A stretch of DNA of 64,000 bases from DAOUJI01 sp965197415 (GTDB lineage: Bacteria > Chloroflexota > Dehalococcoidia > Lucifugimonadales > JAGWBF01), in assembly GCA_965197415.1 (NCBI GenBank), contig OZ240207.1:2976001-3040000 (forward strand), in the 5' to 3' direction. Shown in pieces: positions 1 to 8,758 of the stretch (positions are counted from its first letter, which is position 1; each line of letters starts with the position of its first letter). The position numbers and the translations under genes were made by a program. The notes below the pieces were generated by a model, which saw nothing but the letters and a program-made list of their open reading frames with translations, was not told the DNA's origin and searched no databases.

Positions 1-849
1 CCTGTAATAGAAGGCCTTGCCCCTCTCAAGCCCGCCTGCCCAGGCGAAGTGTATGGCGTCGATTCCGGCGTCGAGCACGGACTCCAGCTTCTTCTCGGCC
101 ACGTCGGGCCGAACCTGTTTCACGTAGTCTGAAACCAAAGCCAGCAACACCTGCTGCTGAGTGGCGTTGAGTTTGGAGGCGGGAAGCCCCTCTTCTCTGG
201 GGAGAGACGCCTTGGGGCTGGTGTAGGTCAGCAGGTCCCAGGGGGCGTCGTCGTAGATGATGGCCCTGGACTTCTGGCCGGAGTCCAGGGAGTTCACCAG
301 CTCAAGGCCCAGGTCTTCTCGCCGGTGCAGCACCCTCTGTCCCTGTTTCGGGCCGTTAGGGACCTCTGCTGGGTTGGAGCCGAAGAAAAAGGGCGTCATA
401 GACAGAACTTCGTCCTTCCAGATGGAAAAGTTCAGACAGGCATGGTGCCCCTCGATCCTGATGCCCCAGGGGTTCTCGTCACCGGGCTCGCCAAAGATGG
501 TCCAGAAATAGAGGTCGGGGTCCCGCTCCCAGGTGATGACTCCGCGCCCCTTCTCGATGGCGCCCAGGATGGGTTCCAGTTTGATGATGTCCCTGACCTT
601 CTGAGCGGCGGTCTCATCCAACATGGCGTCGACTATCTCCATGGCAAGGCCGCGCTGCACCATGTCCATGTCCCTGAGGGGAAGTCCGTGGCGGTTCAAC
701 GGGGCGAAGTACCAGAAGATGCGCTCACCGTCGAGGAACGGATAAGTGGCTTTGGCTTTCTGCTGGGTGTCCAGGCTGGCGAGCCAGTTGGACGCGGCTT
801 CTGCCATCTGGTGCACTGCGTGGGCATGGGGATGTCCTGTTGCGGTCAC
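1..849 (-). CDS. DUF3500 family protein, C-terminally cut by the window edge
   Basis: 283 codons are present; the 3' end lies left of the window. The GTG start at 849 follows a GGAGGTGA ribosome binding site. The protein has the features of DUF3500: an FWYFAPLNRHGL stretch near residue 45, a W-x-I-x-G-E-P-G region near residue 115, G-I-R-I-E-G-H-H shortly after, and a late IHFAWAGG segment. The family is widespread but has no established function. No signal peptide is visible. The gene stands alone on this strand. The family call rests on remembered motifs. Confidence 0.75.
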   Translation of the reverse strand, partial: MTATGHPHAHAVHQMAEAASNWLASLDTQQKAKATYPFLDGERIFWYFAPLNRHGLPLRDMDMVQRGLAMEIVDAMLDETAAQKVRDIIKLEPILGAIEKGRGVITWERDPDLYFWTIFGEPGDENPWGIRIEGHHACLNFSIWKDEVLSMTPFFFGSNPAEVPNGPKQGQRVLHRREDLGLELVNSLDSGQKSRAIIYDDAPWDLLTYTSPKASLPREEGLPASKLNATQQQVLLALVSDYVKQVRPDVAEKKLESVLDAGIDAIHFAWAGGLERGKAFYYR

Positions 850-931
850 TGCTCACCTCCGGAGTCCGCCTTTCGGGGAGTTTAGCTTGCAGTCAGCTTG
901 TCGGTCAACCGGCTACGGCAGACATGACAAA

Positions 932-956
932 GAGGGCCTGAACAATTCAGGCCCTC
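932..956 (-). terminator. hairpin downstream of the DUF6295 gene
   Basis: A perfect 11-bp stem (932-942 with 946-956) with a 3-nt loop lies 22 nt past the stop of the minus-strand gene ending at 978. On the minus strand it is followed by TTTGT, a short U tract. It probably ends transcription from the small upstream gene and insulates the DUF3500 gene. Confidence 0.65.
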
Positions 957-977
957 CTGTGTAATGTCCTTGAGATT

Positions 978-1244
978 CTACAAAGGCCCTATGGAGGCGT
1001 GCCCCCGGTCCAGGGTTGTCAGGATGGTCTCGGCCAGCTTGCGGGCCGACTCCGGGCTCAGTTCGACGGCAATCCTGGCGCTAATCCCCTTGTTGGGGTT
1101 GACGAAGTCAATGTTCACGGCGTGGGCGCCGTCCATATGGTCGGGGTGGTCGAAGGCTACGTTGGCCTGGCTCAAGCGGAACCAGCCCTGTTGGCCCCTT
1201 CCCGCTCCGGCAATCTCAGCCTTCTCGACGATCATGGTGCACAT
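978..1244 (-). CDS. DUF6295 family small protein
   Basis: 88 residues starting MCTMIVEKAEIAG, with a central QGWFRLSQANVAFDHP region and a C-terminal ARIAVELSPESARKL helix. This pattern matches a family of about 90-residue bacterial proteins annotated DUF6295. The function is unknown. No signal peptide or membrane segment is visible. It lies just downstream of a dienelactone hydrolase on the same strand (about 31 nt), so the two are probably co-transcribed and end at the hairpin at 932-956. Confidence 0.7.
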   Translation of the reverse strand: MCTMIVEKAEIAGAGRGQQGWFRLSQANVAFDHPDHMDGAHAVNIDFVNPNKGISARIAVELSPESARKLAETILTTLDRGHASIGPL

Positions 1245-1275
1245 GGCGACTCCTTAAACAACGAGTTAGTTGCGC

Positions 1276-2040
1276 CTATCTCAGGTGCTTGTCGAAGAAG
1301 GCGAAAGTCTTCTGCCAGCCGTCGACGGCGGCTTCCTGGCGGTACATGGCGCGGTCGTAGTAGAAAAAGCCGTGGCCGGCGTTGGGGTACATGTGGAACT
1401 CGTAGTCCTTGCCGTTAGCCTTCAGTGCGGCCTCATGTTGGTCCACCTGAGCGATGGTGGGACTCTGGTCCTCTTCGCCGAAGAGACCGAGGAGAGGGCA
1501 GCATAGGTCTACGGTGTAGTCGATGGGCGCAACGGGAGTCCTATCGTTGAGGTCTTCTGTCGGCATAACCACCCGGCCTCCCCACAGGTCCACGGCGGCG
1601 TCCCATCCCGTAGACCGGGATGCCACTAGCACCGTCTGGCGTCCGCCGGAGCAGCTGCCAATCACGCCGACCTTGCCGTTGGAGTAGGACTGGGCTTTGA
1701 GCCAGTCCCTGGCCCCCACCACGTCTCCGACCACCTGGGCGTCGGGCGCCCCGCCTTCGGCCCGCACTTTGGCGGCCACGTCCTCGGGGACTCCGTGGCC
1801 ATTGCGGTGGTACAGGTTGGGGGATATGGCTGCGTAGCCGTGGTGAGCGAACTTCCGGGTGAACTCACGGTATAGCTCGTCCCATCCGGGTATGTGGTGG
1901 ATCAACACGACACCTGGGAATGGCCCGTCGCCGTCAGGCTTGGCCACATAGGCCCCGATGGAATCGCCGTTGTTTCCCTGGACCGTGACGGTCCCGGCTG
2001 TCATACCTTCTATCTGGTCCGTTGTGTACTGGTGGGCCAT
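1276..2040 (-). CDS. dienelactone hydrolase family protein
   Basis: 254-residue alpha/beta hydrolase of the dienelactone hydrolase family. The nucleophile motif is G-S-C-S-G-G with Cys130, as in true dienelactone hydrolases rather than serine esterases. A late GEEDQSP loop supplies the likely Asp and NAGHGFFYYD the His. Family members hydrolyse cyclic ester or enol-lactone intermediates in the cytoplasm, but the substrate here is unknown. The ATG at 2040 is preferred because GAGGAGG lies 6 nt upstream; an in-frame TTG at 2046 abuts the Shine-Dalgarno sequence and is less likely. Confidence 0.85.
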   Translation of the reverse strand: MAHQYTTDQIEGMTAGTVTVQGNNGDSIGAYVAKPDGDGPFPGVVLIHHIPGWDELYREFTRKFAHHGYAAISPNLYHRNGHGVPEDVAAKVRAEGGAPDAQVVGDVVGARDWLKAQSYSNGKVGVIGSCSGGRQTVLVASRSTGWDAAVDLWGGRVVMPTEDLNDRTPVAPIDYTVDLCCPLLGLFGEEDQSPTIAQVDQHEAALKANGKDYEFHMYPNAGHGFFYYDRAMYRQEAAVDGWQKTFAFFDKHLR

Positions 2041-2220
2041 AGTCAACCTCCTCGATGCAGGCAGAATCGGATAGTGGTTTTGGATTCTCTATATTTAGCA
2101 CGTAAGCCGCCCCAGCACAACCACCCCCGGGACAAAGGCGGGCGCCCGGCGGGAGTAAGGGGAATCATCAGGGTCTGTAGGTGGTGATTGAAACTTACGG
2201 CGTTGTCTAGGCGTCGGATG

Positions 2221-2255
2221 GCGGCTAATTCAAAGTCCGATTTTGAATTAGCCGC
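2221..2255 (-). terminator. long perfect hairpin between the DUF1801 and hydrolase genes
   Basis: A perfect 14-bp stem (2221-2234 with 2242-2255) encloses a 7-nt loop, about 30 nt after the stop of the DUF1801 gene. No clear U tract follows on the minus strand, so it may act as a transcript-end stabiliser or Rho-linked terminator rather than a classical intrinsic terminator. Confidence 0.5.
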
Positions 2256-2283
2256 AGCGCTGTCACTCAGGCGCCAAGGCTGG

Positions 2284-2754
2284 CTAAGTCCGCTTAGACC
2301 TAGCGGGCTTCTTTGCCGGACGTGAAGTTTCGTAGACGGCTATCCACCCTTCCATCGGCGTTCGGCCCACGGCCTCACCTATCAGGTCCAGGGGCAGGTC
2401 GTCCAGCTTCCTGAACCGAACGCACGACTTGCCCATGTCCAGCTTCTTGCCAGTGGCTTTGTAGCTTTCCACAAACCACTGGGTGGTCTCAGGGTCGGCG
2501 TATACGTTCATGAGATGCACCGACACGTAGTTCTTCTCCGACGATATGGCCGCGTACATCAGGGGGTGGCCGTTGTACGTCTTGGGGACCCGCTCCAGAG
2601 GCACGACGTAGGCAATCATGCCGAAGTCCATGATTTCCTCGTACCCGTCCGGGAGGTTGGACAGCACGGTCTGTCGGACCGTTGAGACGGCCTCACGCCG
2701 CTCCGGGCTTAACTCGTCCAGGTACTCCTCCACAGTAGCCGCCGTGCTTTTCAA
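2284..2754 (-). CDS. DUF1801 domain-containing protein
   Basis: 156 residues. The N-terminal half has the DUF1801 layout: T-V-E-E-Y-L-D-E-L-S-P near residue 8, then DFGMIAYVVP, HPLMYAAISSEKNYVSVHLM, and GKSCVRFRKLDDLP toward the C terminus. The fold is related to iron-sulfur/frataxin-like YdhG proteins; the biochemical function is not established. A basic tail (KKPARSKRT) ends the protein. The ATG at 2754 lies about 5 nt after a GGAGG-like sequence. It appears to be a single-gene unit. Confidence 0.8.
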   Translation of the reverse strand: MKSTAATVEEYLDELSPERREAVSTVRQTVLSNLPDGYEEIMDFGMIAYVVPLERVPKTYNGHPLMYAAISSEKNYVSVHLMNVYADPETTQWFVESYKATGKKLDMGKSCVRFRKLDDLPLDLIGEAVGRTPMEGWIAVYETSRPAKKPARSKRT

Positions 2755-2879
2755 CGTTGGCCTCCTGAGTCAATGGAGCCCGTCAACGGCGCTTTCCTAA
2801 CCCGCGAAACAAGCCAATAGACGGTGGGGGCGATGTTGTGCGTGAGGGTAAAGCCGCGTTGCGCGGTATCTAATGAAAA

Positions 2880-2956
2880 TGGCGTCCCAGGCAGGATTCG
2901 AACCCGCGACCTAGCGCTTAGAAGGCGCCCGCTCTATCCAACTGAGCTACTGGGAC
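2880..2956 (-). tRNA. tRNA-Arg (anticodon TCT)
   Basis: The reverse strand folds into a full cloverleaf. The acceptor GTCCCAG pairs with CTGGGAC, followed by a G discriminator and encoded CCA. The D arm is GCTC/GAGC. The anticodon stem GGCGC/GCGCT has loop CTTCTAA, giving UCU, which reads AGA/AGG. The T arm contains GGTTCGAAT. A small hairpin (2854-2866) follows and may help end the transcript. Confidence 0.95.
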
Positions 2957-3094
2957 ATGACGCTAGTTTAATATTAGGGTTGTACGGGAAGTCGTGTCAA
3001 CGCATAGGGCTGCCTTGTGCAGCGTCTGCCCACGGGCTATCATAACGCTGGCCTATCCTGGCCGCGGCAACTCGGCAAGGCAGGAGGCGGTTCT

Positions 3095-4855
3095 ATGCCA
3101 GGCTTTATGGGCGAAAGCTCCTCTCTCAATATCGAGTTGGACGTTCCGGTAATGATGCGCGACGGCGTGACCCTGTACGCCGACGTATACCGGCCCGACA
3201 CGTCGGAAAAAGTCCCCGTACTGCTGCAGCGCACACCCTACAACAAGGCCGTCGCCCAGGCACGTACAGGCATGATGGACGCAGTCCGGGCTGCCTCCCA
3301 CGGCTATGCCGTCGTCATACAGGACGTCCGGGGCCGTTTCAGCTCCGAGGGGGAGTTCTACACCTTCCGGCAGGAGCTGGAGGACGGCTACGACTCAGTG
3401 GAGGCGTTTGCTGCCCAGCCCTGGAGCACCGGGAAGGTTGGCACGTACGGCCGTTCATACGTGGGAGCCACCCAATGGCTGGCCGCCGTGACCGCCCCTC
3501 CGTCGTTGGCCTGCATCGCCCCCGGCATCACCGCTTCCGACTATCACGAGGGCTGGACTTACCAGGGGGGCGCCTTAGCATGGGGCTTCGCGGTGTCCTG
3601 GGGAATGGACAGGCTGGTCACAGCCAACCTGAACACCATTTCCCGCTACTACAACGTTCCTGAAGGGACTGCGTCCAGGCTCATCGATGAGTCTGACCGT
3701 ATGGACCACAACCTCCTGTTTACCCCGACCAAAGACTACCCCCATATCAAGGAACTGGCCCCCTATTTCTACGACTGGATTGCCCACCCCAAGGCGGACG
3801 ACTATTGGGCTCCCTGGAAAATCGAGGACTTTCACGACAGGATACAAGTCCCGTCTCTCAACTCAGGGGGCTGGCACGACATATTCCTCAAAGGGACCCT
3901 GCGCAACTTCTCCGGCATGAGGGGCAAGGGGCCCAACGACGCGGCCAAAAGCAGCCGGTTGATAGTAGGACCGTGGCACCACGGTGCGTCGTTGGGGCCG
4001 GGCATATCCGGCGACAGCTATTTCGGGGTCAGAGCTGACGAGGCAGCCATCGACCTGCCGGGAATCCACCTTCGGTGGTACGACCACTGGCTCAAGGGGA
4101 TCGACACGGGAATGTTGGACGAGCCGCCGGCGCGAATCTTCGTTATGGGTGAGAACGTCTGGAGGGAGGAGCACGAGTGGCCCCTGGTACGGACTCAATA
4201 CACCGACTGCTACGTTCACAGCGGCGGTAAGGCCAACACCCTAAACGGCGACGGCATCCTTTCTTTTGACAGGCCGGGCGACCAGCCGCCGGACGTGTTC
4301 CTCTACGACCCTCGCTCTCCAGTGCCGACCAAGGGAGGAGGGCTTTGCTGCAGTTCTCAGTGGGTCCCCGGAGGCGCCTTCGACCAACGCGAGGTGGAGG
4401 TCCGCTCAGACGTGCTGGTCTATACCTCAAGACCCATGGATAGGGACCTGGAGGTCACCGGCCCCATCAGCGTCACGCTGTTTGCGGCAACGTCGGGGCC
4501 GGACACCGACTTCACGGCCAAGCTGGTGGACGTGTGCGAGTGTGGATGCACGCGGAGCCTTACGGACGGAATCATCAGGGCGCGCTACAGGGAGTCCTTG
4601 GCGGAAGCCAAGCTTCTGGAGCCGGGACAAGTCTATGAGTACACCATCGACCTGGTGGCCACCAGCAACGTTTTCAAGAAGGGTCACTCCATCAGACTGG
4701 AGGTTTCCAGCAGCAACTTCCCACGGTTCGACCGCAACCCCAACACTGGCCGGGAGCCTTCCGAAGAGACGGAGATGCGGCCGGCGGTCCAGACCATCTT
4801 GCACGACGCGGCCCATCCCTCCCGCATCACTCTTCCCATCATACCCGGGGCCTAG
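3095..4855 (+). CDS. CocE/NonD family alpha/beta hydrolase
   Basis: 586 residues. The N-terminal X-Pro dipeptidyl-peptidase S15-like hydrolase domain opens with VMMRDGVTLYADVYRP. The nucleophile elbow is G-R-S-Y-V-G with Ser121, and PWHHGA probably supplies the catalytic His. The C-terminal part is the jelly-roll domain typical of cocaine-esterase-like enzymes (DFTAKLVDV, then GHSIRLEVSSSNFPRFDRN). Family members cleave acyl esters or amides. The ATG at 3095 has AGGAGG 7 nt upstream; a 5' extension of the frame to 3017 has no such site. There is no obvious secretion signal. The substrate is unknown. Confidence 0.88.
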   Translation: MPGFMGESSSLNIELDVPVMMRDGVTLYADVYRPDTSEKVPVLLQRTPYNKAVAQARTGMMDAVRAASHGYAVVIQDVRGRFSSEGEFYTFRQELEDGYDSVEAFAAQPWSTGKVGTYGRSYVGATQWLAAVTAPPSLACIAPGITASDYHEGWTYQGGALAWGFAVSWGMDRLVTANLNTISRYYNVPEGTASRLIDESDRMDHNLLFTPTKDYPHIKELAPYFYDWIAHPKADDYWAPWKIEDFHDRIQVPSLNSGGWHDIFLKGTLRNFSGMRGKGPNDAAKSSRLIVGPWHHGASLGPGISGDSYFGVRADEAAIDLPGIHLRWYDHWLKGIDTGMLDEPPARIFVMGENVWREEHEWPLVRTQYTDCYVHSGGKANTLNGDGILSFDRPGDQPPDVFLYDPRSPVPTKGGGLCCSSQWVPGGAFDQREVEVRSDVLVYTSRPMDRDLEVTGPISVTLFAATSGPDTDFTAKLVDVCECGCTRSLTDGIIRARYRESLAEAKLLEPGQVYEYTIDLVATSNVFKKGHSIRLEVSSSNFPRFDRNPNTGREPSEETEMRPAVQTILHDAAHPSRITLPIIPGA

Positions 4856-4894
4856 TGAATAAGGCCTCGTCGCTAGAGATCAGGTAGGCGGCGC

Positions 4895-4990
4895 GTGGAG
4901 CTCAGATGGGGATGCCTAATAGGCGGAGTCATCCTTGGCATCCTGTTCCTGTTGTGGCTGATAACCTGCCGCTACGGGGTGCCGGTCTAA
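4895..4990 (+). CDS. possible 31-residue single-span membrane peptide
   Basis: GTG-initiated frame of 31 codons. About 18 consecutive hydrophobic residues (GGVILGILFLLWLIT) are flanked by Arg on each side, so it would make one transmembrane helix. An AGGTAGG sequence lies upstream as a possible binding site. It sits 40 nt after the CocE gene. Supported only by hydrophobic pattern and start signals; it may be a chance frame. Confidence 0.3.
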   Translation: MELRWGCLIGGVILGILFLLWLITCRYGVPV

Positions 4991-5092
4991 TCTCTTATGC
5001 GGAGCGGACCAGTGGACGAGATCCGACTAGGGACCGTTCATTCTAGAATGTACACCATCCCGCCTCACCCCGATCATAGCAACCTGCGCAAA

Positions 5093-5252
5093 TGTCATTT
5101 CGAACGTAGCGCAGCGTAGTGAGAAATCTAAAATCCTGGCGCTCAAACTAAGGTCGCTGGAAAAGCAGCGGCTCAAGGGAAGGACCTGTCATTCGAGTTG
5201 CACCACGATTCCGAACGACGTTCTTAGATTCCTCACTCCGTTCGGAATGACA
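5093..5252. repeat. MITE-like palindromic element, copy A
   Basis: The left end TGTCATTTCGAACG and the inverse of the right end, TGTCATTCCGAACG, match closely and continue into TAGTGAGAAATCTAAAA and GAGTGAGGAATCTAAGAA. An internal TGTCATTCGAG near 5188 suggests a composite or nested copy. A second copy with the same terminal pattern is at 60028-60158. No ORF is carried. The rest of the 4991-5312 gap shows nothing else recognisable. Confidence 0.65.
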
Positions 5253-5312
5253 GGTCTGGAGTTTTTAGCGCCAAGCTTTGTTAACAGGCCCTAAGTCGAT
5301 GACCTAGCGGGC

Positions 5313-5795
5313 CTACTGGGACCGGGAGCCGGCGAGTTCCACGAACTTCTTGGCAATGTCCTTGGGCTCGATGGTCACCACCAGGTAGCCCTCTTCGCTG
5401 GCGGTGAACGAGGAGTCGTCGTTGTAGCCGTTGACCATCTCGTTCATGATCTCCAGCAGTTCCGGTTCGGGGATGCCGTCGGCCAGCTTTCGGACGTCGG
5501 GGTCGTCGCCCTTTCGGACGGTCCCGGCTATCTTCTCACCCAGCATCTCCTGGCGCACCGCGTCCCGCTGGATGCCCTCGACGATATTGAGGTGGCGGCC
5601 TATGTAGCACCCGCCGAAGTACATGACCTCGTGCTCGGCGCCTTCTATCTTGTCGTTGAAGAGAGCCTTGGGGACCAGCTCGTTGTCCTCCAGGTACTTG
5701 TAGACGGCCGGATCTTCCCAGTCGGGGGTTTCCTTGTCAAAAGCCAGGAAAACCGAGTACATGAAGAAGTCTTTGGGTTCCACTTTGATGCGCAT
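5313..5795 (-). CDS. conserved-looking hypothetical protein, last gene of the CoA-transferase operon
   Basis: 160 residues beginning MRIKVEPKDFFMYSVFLAFD; not recognised. It is acidic and soluble, with a central helix-rich region (GRHLNIVEGIQRDAVRQEM) and a C-terminal YLVVTIEPKDIAKKFVELAG segment. No signal peptide or transmembrane helix is present. The ATG at 5795 follows GGGAGGG by about 6 nt; extending the frame upstream would run into the preceding gene. It lies 20 nt after the reductase gene, so it is probably the final cistron of the eight-gene operon and may serve that pathway. Confidence 0.7.
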   Translation of the reverse strand: MRIKVEPKDFFMYSVFLAFDKETPDWEDPAVYKYLEDNELVPKALFNDKIEGAEHEVMYFGGCYIGRHLNIVEGIQRDAVRQEMLGEKIAGTVRKGDDPDVRKLADGIPEPELLEIMNEMVNGYNDDSSFTASEEGYLVVTIEPKDIAKKFVELAGSRSQ

Positions 5796-5815
5796 AAGAC
5801 CCTCCCCAGCTCGTC

Positions 5816-6865
5816 TTACAGAAGCCCGGCGTCTCCTAGAACCTTGTCGATGTTGGCAGGGTCCTGTTGCCAAGCCCCTGAGTCGATCTTGTGCATGCCC
5901 TCGACGACGGCTGCGCTGGCAGGCGTCGGGACATTCGCTTCCCTGCCCTTTCGCACCACGTAGCCGTTCATATAATCTATCTCAGAGCGGCGGCGCTTGT
6001 ACACGTCCTGGGCCATGGATGAGCGCCAGTCCACCTCGGCTTTGCGTCCCAGCATCTTGGCGTCGATTTCCTCGAAGACCTCGCCGTCGTCGGCCCGGTT
6101 CCAGGTTTCGGCGTCCAATCCGCGTACAGGTTCTACGTTGAATCCCAAAGCGCGTCCCACCTGCACTGTTTCCTTGGCCAGGTTGATGGCCAGCTTCCGA
6201 GCGTTGGCATTGTCCCTCTGGCCCACGGAACCCAGTCCCGATATGCCGCCTATGGGGTTGCCCATGCAGTTGGTGGCCAGCTTGCACCAGCGCTCGCCCC
6301 AGATGTTGGTGGTGGCCTTGGAGTTGTCTATAGCCCTCATCATGTCCATGAGGTCTTCGATTCGCTTGGACACCGTGCCGTTGGTCTCACCTGACCGGAA
6401 TACGTCGTATCCCCGGGCCGTCCCCGGCTCTCCGCCGCGGGTGACGTGGCCCGGCTCCCAGAGGGCGACCTCGATGCTGGACATGACCAGCGGCACCTGC
6501 CGGTTGAACCCAACAATGGAGGCGATGAGCTCGTCGTTCATACAGTTCTGCGCTGATATGATGAATCCGGTGGGCTTGACATAAGGTTTGATGAAGTGGG
6601 TGGCCCACTCGGTGTCGTAGGACTTGACGGACAGGAAAACGATGTCGAACTGCTCGTCTACGCTTTGGAGACCGTGGAGGTGCATGGCCTTCACTGGAAC
6701 GGTGAAGTCTCCCTGGCTCCCGCTGGCCCGCAGCCCCTGGGAGCGCATGGTTTCTACATGCTCCGGCCACTGGTCGAACAGAGTAATGTCGTGGCCAGCG
6801 CGGGTCAGGAACGCTCCTATGTAGCTTCCGGCGGCGCCGGGCCCTACGATTGCTATCTTGGTCAT
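5816..6865 (-). CDS. 2-dehydropantoate 2-reductase (ApbA/PanE) family protein
   Basis: 349 residues. The N-terminal Rossmann domain opens with KIAIVGPGAAGSYIGAFL (G-x-G-x-x-G), and the second strand ends in Asp near residue 31. The ApbA C-terminal helical domain includes KLATNCMGNP and DYMNGYVV. The family reduces 2-keto acids with NAD(P)H. Here the gene is embedded in a CoA-transferase/thiamine-lyase operon rather than near pan genes, so a catabolic keto or hydroxy acid is a likelier substrate than ketopantoate. The start is set at the MTKIAIVG codon, with AAAGGAA upstream. Confidence 0.8.
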   Translation of the reverse strand: MTKIAIVGPGAAGSYIGAFLTRAGHDITLFDQWPEHVETMRSQGLRASGSQGDFTVPVKAMHLHGLQSVDEQFDIVFLSVKSYDTEWATHFIKPYVKPTGFIISAQNCMNDELIASIVGFNRQVPLVMSSIEVALWEPGHVTRGGEPGTARGYDVFRSGETNGTVSKRIEDLMDMMRAIDNSKATTNIWGERWCKLATNCMGNPIGGISGLGSVGQRDNANARKLAINLAKETVQVGRALGFNVEPVRGLDAETWNRADDGEVFEEIDAKMLGRKAEVDWRSSMAQDVYKRRRSEIDYMNGYVVRKGREANVPTPASAAVVEGMHKIDSGAWQQDPANIDKVLGDAGLL

Positions 6866-6943
6866 GGGCTCATGTTCCTTTCTGAACGCCTTGGCGGGTG
6901 AATTACGTATGAAGTAGCCGATTACTCCCAACGCCGCTCCTGT

Positions 6944-7519
6944 CTAGTCGAGCCAGCTGGTGAACTCGCCTGCCGGAGTGCGCTTGGACCCCACGGACTC
7001 GTCGGGGGCTCCGATGCACAGCAACGACACCAGCTTCCAGTCGGGGTCCGCTCCCAGAGTCTCGGCCAGGTTGCCCGGGCGGGTAGGTCCGCCGGTCTCC
7101 CACGTTACGGTGAGTCCTTCTGCCTGACCGACCAGCGACATGATGTAGCAGGCGCAGACGGTGGAAGCGTAGTTTTCCTCTGTCTCCTCGTCGTGGCGGC
7201 CCGGAACGGAATAGGCGAACACCACCCAGGGCGGGTCGGTGACCTTGGAGGTGACGATGGCTGCCCTCTCGGGCGCGTCGCCCCGTCCAATTGAGAACTC
7301 GTGGGTTATTTCGGCGACTTTCTCGCGGGTCTTGCTGTCCTTGTCCATGACGAAGAAACGCCACGGCTCGGTCAGGCGGTGGTTGGGCGCCCAGACTGCG
7401 GCGTCCAACATTCGTTGGATGGTCTCTCTGGAGACCGGCTCGTCCTTGTATTTCCAGGCCATTCTGCGGTTGTAGACGGCCTCGTAAACGCTGGTGTCGC
7501 TGAAGGGAATGTCAGCCAT
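6944..7519 (-). CDS. nitroreductase family flavoprotein
   Basis: 191 residues with the nitroreductase pattern. An N-terminal YNRRMAWKYKDEPVSRE holds the FMN-phosphate arginines. The next segment, MLDAAVWAPNHRLTEPWRFFV, is the classic APS/APNH-x-x-x-x-P-W motif. A C-terminal LCIGAPDE segment closes the fold. Members use FMN and NAD(P)H to reduce nitro, quinone or enone groups. It is spaced 82 nt after the cupin gene within the same operon. It may supply reductive or ene-reductase chemistry there; the substrate is unknown. Confidence 0.85.
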   Translation of the reverse strand: MADIPFSDTSVYEAVYNRRMAWKYKDEPVSRETIQRMLDAAVWAPNHRLTEPWRFFVMDKDSKTREKVAEITHEFSIGRGDAPERAAIVTSKVTDPPWVVFAYSVPGRHDEETEENYASTVCACYIMSLVGQAEGLTVTWETGGPTRPGNLAETLGADPDWKLVSLLCIGAPDESVGSKRTPAGEFTSWLD

Positions 7520-7601
7520 TGGAGTCTCCTAGACTAACGGTTTGCGCTCAGATTATCGTTCGGCGGTGCGGGTGTCAACGCCGGCGTATGTGTGCGAGGA
7601 C

Positions 7602-7955
7602 TTATTCTTCCTCGCGCAGGTAGGCGTCGGAGCCGTCCAGCCAGTCGGTGCGGATCGGGCTGAAGGCGTCGATTTCGTCCGTGTCCTCAAGGGCTTCGGC
7701 GGAGTGTTCTACGTCAGCAGGTATGTGGAGGGTCTCTCCAGCCTGGACGATGACGTCGGCGCCGTCGATCACGAACTTGAGGGACCCGGTCAGGACGTGG
7801 GTAATCTGCTCGTTGGGATGGGTGTGGGCGGGCACGGAGGAGCCTTTGGGGAAAGTCAGCCTGCCCAGCATAACCTGCTCTCCGGTCACGATGCGCCGCC
7901 GTATGCCCTGCTTAAGCCTGTCCACCGGCACGTCGTCCCACGGAACGGATTTCAT
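7602..7955 (-). CDS. cupin domain protein
   Basis: 117-residue single-domain cupin. Motif 1 is PAHTHPNEQITHVLTG, giving the H-x-H-x3-E metal ligands, and motif 2 is GETLHIPADVEHSAEA with the last His. Such small cupins bind a divalent metal and act as dioxygenases, isomerases or metabolite binders. It begins 21 nt after the SDR gene and belongs to the same operon. The ATG at 7955 follows an AGGAGGA sequence. The exact reaction cannot be read from the sequence. Confidence 0.88.
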   Translation of the reverse strand: MKSVPWDDVPVDRLKQGIRRRIVTGEQVMLGRLTFPKGSSVPAHTHPNEQITHVLTGSLKFVIDGADVIVQAGETLHIPADVEHSAEALEDTDEIDAFSPIRTDWLDGSDAYLREEE

Positions 7956-7976
7956 GGGGTCCTCCTTTAGATGGAG

Positions 7977-8726
7977 CTATTGGGCCGTCACCCCTCCGTC
8001 TATGACCATCTCGGACCCCGTCATGTAGGAGGACTCGTCCGAGGCCAGGAAGAGGACGGCGTTGGCTATGTCGATGGTGTCTCCGATGCGGCCCAAGGGT
8101 ATGCGGCCCATATAGTCGGGGTCTCTGGTGACTCCGCTCTGCCTGTACATGTCCGTTTCGATGGCCCCCGGGTGGATGGAGTTGCAGCGGATGCCGTCCT
8201 TGGCGTGTTGAATGGCCGCGGCTTTTGTGAAGAGGCGGACTCCTCCCTTGGAGGCGATGTATGAGCTGGAAGCCCTGGTCGAACCCACCAAACCCACGTT
8301 GGAGGAGATGTTTACGATGGAACCGCCGCCTGCCTGGCGCATAGCCGGTATGGCCGCCTTGACGCCCAGGAACACGCCCTTGAGGTTAACGTCCAATGTT
8401 CGGTCCCAGTCCTCCTCTGTTGTCTCCTCGATGCTCTTCTGGATGATGATGCCGGCATTGTTCACGAGGACGTCCAGCTTACCATACTTATCGACCGCTG
8501 TCTGAACAGCAGCCTGCCAGTCGGACTCGGAGGTGACGTCCAAGTGGACGTAGAGAGCGTCGCCTCCCGCTTCGGCAATCTCGGCCTCGACTTTCTGCCC
8601 TTCCTCGTCGAGGATGTCCCCAAACACGACCTTGGCGCCTTCCCGGCTGAGAAGCCGAGCTTCTTCGGCCCCCTGGCCACGGGCGCCACCGCTGATCAAG
8701 GCCACTTTGCCGTCCAGCCTGCCCAT
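7977..8726 (-). CDS. SDR family oxidoreductase
   Basis: 249 residues of classical short-chain dehydrogenase. The cofactor motif is SGGARGQG (residues 12-19) with Asp37 after the second strand, pointing to NAD(H). The NNAG motif and the catalytic Ser...Y-I-A-S-K set are intact. The C terminus (MTGSEMVIDGG) is typical. It would oxidise or reduce a hydroxyl or keto group on an operon intermediate. It starts 32 nt after the thiamine enzyme gene, with GGAGGA upstream of the ATG. Confidence 0.9.
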   Translation of the reverse strand: MGRLDGKVALISGGARGQGAEEARLLSREGAKVVFGDILDEEGQKVEAEIAEAGGDALYVHLDVTSESDWQAAVQTAVDKYGKLDVLVNNAGIIIQKSIEETTEEDWDRTLDVNLKGVFLGVKAAIPAMRQAGGGSIVNISSNVGLVGSTRASSSYIASKGGVRLFTKAAAIQHAKDGIRCNSIHPGAIETDMYRQSGVTRDPDYMGRIPLGRIGDTIDIANAVLFLASDESSYMTGSEMVIDGGVTAQ

Positions 8727-8758
8727 GGAGTCCTCCTCGTTCCGCGACTTCTGACAGC

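Noticed and set aside
2854..2866. Short hairpin after tRNA-Arg (TCT) as a firm terminator
   Set aside because: The stem is only 5 bp and the U tract is poor; kept as a remark in the tRNA entry.
4266..4862. Second plus-strand frame within the 3' half of the CocE gene
   Set aside because: Ser/Arg/Pro-rich shadow of the hydrolase in another frame, with no ribosome site.
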